From: JBOGEN01 sp050743265
GTDB lineage: Bacteria > Actinomycetota > Actinomycetes > JBOGEN01
Length of the DNA: 6,889 nucleotides
Assembly (NCBI GenBank): GCA_050743265.1
Contig: JBOGEN010000052.1
Location: 1 to 6,889, forward strand
Reading direction: 5' to 3'
Under the pieces are notes generated by a model. That model searched no databases. It was given only the letters and a program-made list of their open reading frames with translations, and had not been told where the DNA came from. Shown piece by piece: positions 5,841-6,889 of this stretch (its first letter is position 1; the number at the start of each line of letters is the position of its first letter). Both the position numbers and the translations under genes were made by a program.

Positions 5841-5872
5841 TGTCAGGAGCTCAGCGGCGGCTCACTCGTTCG

Positions 5873-6190
5873 TCACTTGTCCAGGACGGCGAGCACGTCG
5901 CGCGCGGAGAGGATGAGGTACTCCTCCCCGCCGAACTTCACCTCGGTGCCGCCGTACTTGCTGTAGAGCACGACGTCGCCGACGCTCACGTCGAGCGGCA
6001 GGCGCTTGGAGCCCTGGTCGTCCCAGCGACCCGGGCCGACGGCGAGCACCTCGCCCTCCTGCGGCTTCTCCTTGGCCGTGTCGGGGATGACCAGGCCCGA
6101 CGCCGTCGTCTGCTCGGCGTCGAGGGTCTTGACCACAATGCGGTCCTCGAGCGGCTTGATGGCAACCTTGGTATCGGTGGCGGTCGTCAC
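5873..6190 (-). CDS. groES: Co-chaperonin GroES
   Basis: This is the 10-kDa co-chaperonin, a heptameric lid that binds the GroEL apical domains in the presence of ATP. The 105-residue product has the usual KVAIKPLEDRIVV strand (8-20), the mobile loop around TTASGLVIPDTAKEKP (28-43) that contacts GroEL, GPGR (52-55), and the C-terminal VGDVVLYSKYGGTEVK (70-85). I start at GTG 6188-6190 because GGGAGG lies 7 nt upstream and the protein then begins shortly before the first conserved strand. The frame is open 28 codons further up to a TTG, but that stretch (Gly-, Arg- and Pro-rich) does not look like GroES and lies in the mRNA leader. It is first in the groESL operon. A CIRCE-flanked promoter upstream indicates heat-shock control by HrcA. 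Confidence 0.98.
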   Translation of the reverse strand: MTTATDTKVAIKPLEDRIVVKTLDAEQTTASGLVIPDTAKEKPQEGEVLAVGPGRWDDQGSKRLPLDVSVGDVVLYSKYGGTEVKFGGEEYLILSARDVLAVLDK

Positions 6191-6197
6191 GATCCGA

Positions 6198-6210
6198 CCT
6201 CCCCCTCCTT
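6198..6210 (-). promoter_or_regulatory. Ribosome binding site of groES
   Basis: The minus strand has GGGAGG 7 nt before GTG 6188-6190 and a second purine-rich match, AAGGAGG, immediately further up (13 nt from the start). The first has the better spacing. Together they support the 105-residue GroES. Confidence 0.75.
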
Positions 6211-6286
6211 GCGTCAGGGATGACTCGGGATGAGAGGCGACATCGGCGGCCTGCCGTCGCGGGTGCCAGACCAACCTTGCGTCGCG

Positions 6287-6313
6287 TTGGCACCCTCAGG
6301 CTGAGAGTGCCAA
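6287..6313. promoter_or_regulatory. CIRCE operator 1 (HrcA site), promoter-proximal
   Basis: TTGGCACCC-N9-GAGTGCCAA matches the CIRCE consensus TTAGCACTC-N9-GAGTGCTAA with the exact 9-nt spacing. The outer arms extend to a perfect 10-bp inverted repeat (GCGTTGGCAC 6284-6293, GTGCCAACGC 6307-6316). It lies just downstream of the -10 element, over the expected transcription start, so bound HrcA would block initiation. It is also transcribed into the leader. Confidence 0.93.
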
Positions 6314-6318
6314 CGCAG

Positions 6319-6348
6319 AATCTAGGACGGGAGTTAGCACTCAGTCAA
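6319..6348 (-). promoter_or_regulatory. groESL promoter (housekeeping sigma type)
   Basis: On the minus strand TTGACT (6348 to 6343) and TAGATT (6324 to 6319) are separated by 18 nt. These are good -35 and TANNNT -10 elements. The -35 lies within the 9-nt centre of CIRCE 2 and the expected start lies in CIRCE 1. The implied leader is about 120 nt. Confidence 0.85.
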
Positions 6349-6360
6349 CTAGAGTGCCAA
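6334..6360. promoter_or_regulatory. CIRCE operator 2 (HrcA site), overlapping the -35
   Basis: TTAGCACTC-N9-GAGTGCCAA has a perfect consensus left arm and one substitution in the right arm, with the exact 9-nt spacer. The groES -35 hexamer occupies most of that spacer. With CIRCE 1 this gives two HrcA sites bracketing one promoter. Confidence 0.95.
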
Positions 6361-6426
6361 AGCTACTGGCCGCAGACCCTCCGATCAGGAGAGACCAGAC
6401 ATCGATCTCGGGGGCCTGCGCGGCCT

Positions 6427-6463
6427 GCTGGCTCCCGCCAGCCCCCGGTGAGCCCGCGGGCTC
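6427..6463 (-). terminator. Two adjacent hairpins between the phosphotransferase gene and groES
   Basis: GAGCCCGCGGGCTC (6450-6463) is a perfect 14-nt palindrome. GCTGGC (6427-6432) and GCCAGC (6437-6442) form a 6-bp stem that on the minus strand closes a GGGA (GNRA-type) tetraloop. They lie 23-59 nt after the phosphotransferase stop and upstream of the groES promoter. There is no T-run. Their position suits termination or insulation of the upstream gene. Confidence 0.45.
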
Positions 6464-6485
6464 GGTGCGCCTCGGGCCGGCACGG

Positions 6486-6889
6486 TCAGTCGGCGAGCAG
6501 CGCGGCCTCGAGACGCTCGGCGATCTCGTCGAGGTATGCGAGCGTCCGGCTCACATCCTCGGGGTGGCCACCCGCCACCATCCGGACGTGCGCGACGTAG
6601 CCCGCACTCGCGGCCTCCGGCAGGCTGGCCTGAGCGACCTCGAGCCGTCCACGGACGAGGTCGACGAAGCCCTCGCGGCGGGCCAGCCCGTACTCGTCCG
6701 CAAGCAGCCGGAGCCGCCGGGCACGGGCGGCGTCCGGGCACTCGGGGGACGGTGAGTAGCCGAGCCGGGCGGCGAGACCCGGCGGGTGCAGCGGGACGAA
6801 CTGCCAGGCCGCGTGGGCGAGGTCCCACTCGGGCGGTGCCGGCACGGCCATGTCCCAGTCGAGCAGGGCGGCGACCTCCCCGTCCCGCC
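6486..6889 (-). CDS. Aminoglycoside phosphotransferase (APH)/choline kinase-like protein, C-terminal part
   Basis: The frame runs off the right edge, and the last 133 residues are visible, ending at TGA (6488 to 6486). The fragment opens with GEVAALLDWDMAVPAPP followed by WDLAHAAWQFVPLH. This is the C-lobe pattern of APH-fold small-molecule kinases: a beta strand ending in the metal-binding Asp (LLDWD, the counterpart of the kinase DFG Asp), then a Trp-Asp-Leu helix. The catalytic HxDxxxxN loop should lie just outside the window. The rest is helical, as expected for the substrate-binding lobe. The family phosphorylates varied small molecules and is a common actinobacterial paralogue group, so antibiotic resistance must not be assumed. 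An ATG at 6849-6851 is internal to the conserved domain and is not the start. It reads in the same direction as groES, 295 nt upstream. Confidence 0.82.
   Translation of the reverse strand, partial: RDGEVAALLDWDMAVPAPPEWDLAHAAWQFVPLHPPGLAARLGYSPSPECPDAARARRLRLLADEYGLARREGFVDLVRGRLEVAQASLPEAASAGYVAHVRMVAGGHPEDVSRTLAYLDEIAERLEAALLAD

Noticed and set aside
388..5916. A continuous 1842-codon open frame on the plus strand, antisense to guaB3, guaB, bldM and groEL
   Set aside because: It persists because in-phase antisense stops would require TTA, CTA or TCA codons in the real genes, which are nearly absent at this GC content. Its product is low-complexity Arg/Gly/Val/His-rich text without domains, while the opposite strand encodes well-conserved proteins.
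6191..6274. TTG at 6274 as the groES start
   Set aside because: The extra 28 residues are not GroES-like, and the groES ribosome binding sites lie inside this stretch. GTG 6188-6190 gives the family length.
6849..6851. ATG at 6851 as the true start of the phosphotransferase gene
   Set aside because: The frame is open upstream to the window edge and encodes the conserved GEVAALLDWD strand of the APH fold, so the gene continues beyond the window.
6486..6889. The phosphotransferase fragment as an antibiotic-resistance gene
   Set aside because: The APH fold covers many substrates, only the C-terminal part is visible, and nothing in the context points to resistance or mobility on that side.

Overview
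The window is chromosomal DNA from a high-GC actinomycete. The evidence is codon choice (third positions almost all G or C), GTG starts behind purine-rich ribosome binding sites, a GroEL with a histidine-rich tail, tandem guaB/guaB3 genes, and a response regulator that closely resembles BldM, a developmental regulator known from Streptomyces. The family cannot be fixed from the sequence. A candidate FliA/WhiG-type promoter in front of bldM hints at a motile or sporulating lineage, but does not prove it.

Layout from left to right. 1-267 (+): the 3' end of an unrecognised, probably helical protein, followed by a strong nested-hairpin terminator (280-322). 385-1503 (-): guaB3, an IMP dehydrogenase-related protein without CBS domains and with His in place of the catalytic Cys. 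1606-3123 (-): guaB, a complete IMP dehydrogenase. 3240-3845 (-): bldM. 4108-5739 (-): groEL. 5873-6190 (-): groES, preceded by a promoter lying between two CIRCE operators (6287-6360). 6486 to the right edge (-): the C-terminal part of an APH-family phosphotransferase. There is no gene-free stretch longer than 300 bases. The longest is 6191-6485, which holds the groES leader, promoter and operators and two hairpins.

The minus-strand genes form several transcription units rather than one operon. groES-groEL is a heat-shock operon with HrcA-type control; it has a compound hairpin between the genes and ends in a terminator at 4038-4065. bldM has its own upstream region. guaB has a weak candidate promoter and may read through into guaB3. 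The order groES-groEL-regulator-guaB-guaB3 matches the conserved actinobacterial neighbourhood. However, the whiB-like gene and sigma factor gene found there in Streptomyces and Mycobacterium are absent.

The points most worth a second look are the candidate FliA/WhiG-type promoter of bldM, the Thr-to-Ala change in the BldM receiver switch, the Cys-to-His change in GuaB3, and a sharp change in codon composition about 40% of the way into guaB3 that continues toward the left edge. I found no CRISPR array, rRNA, tRNA, insertion sequence or clearly new multi-gene system.
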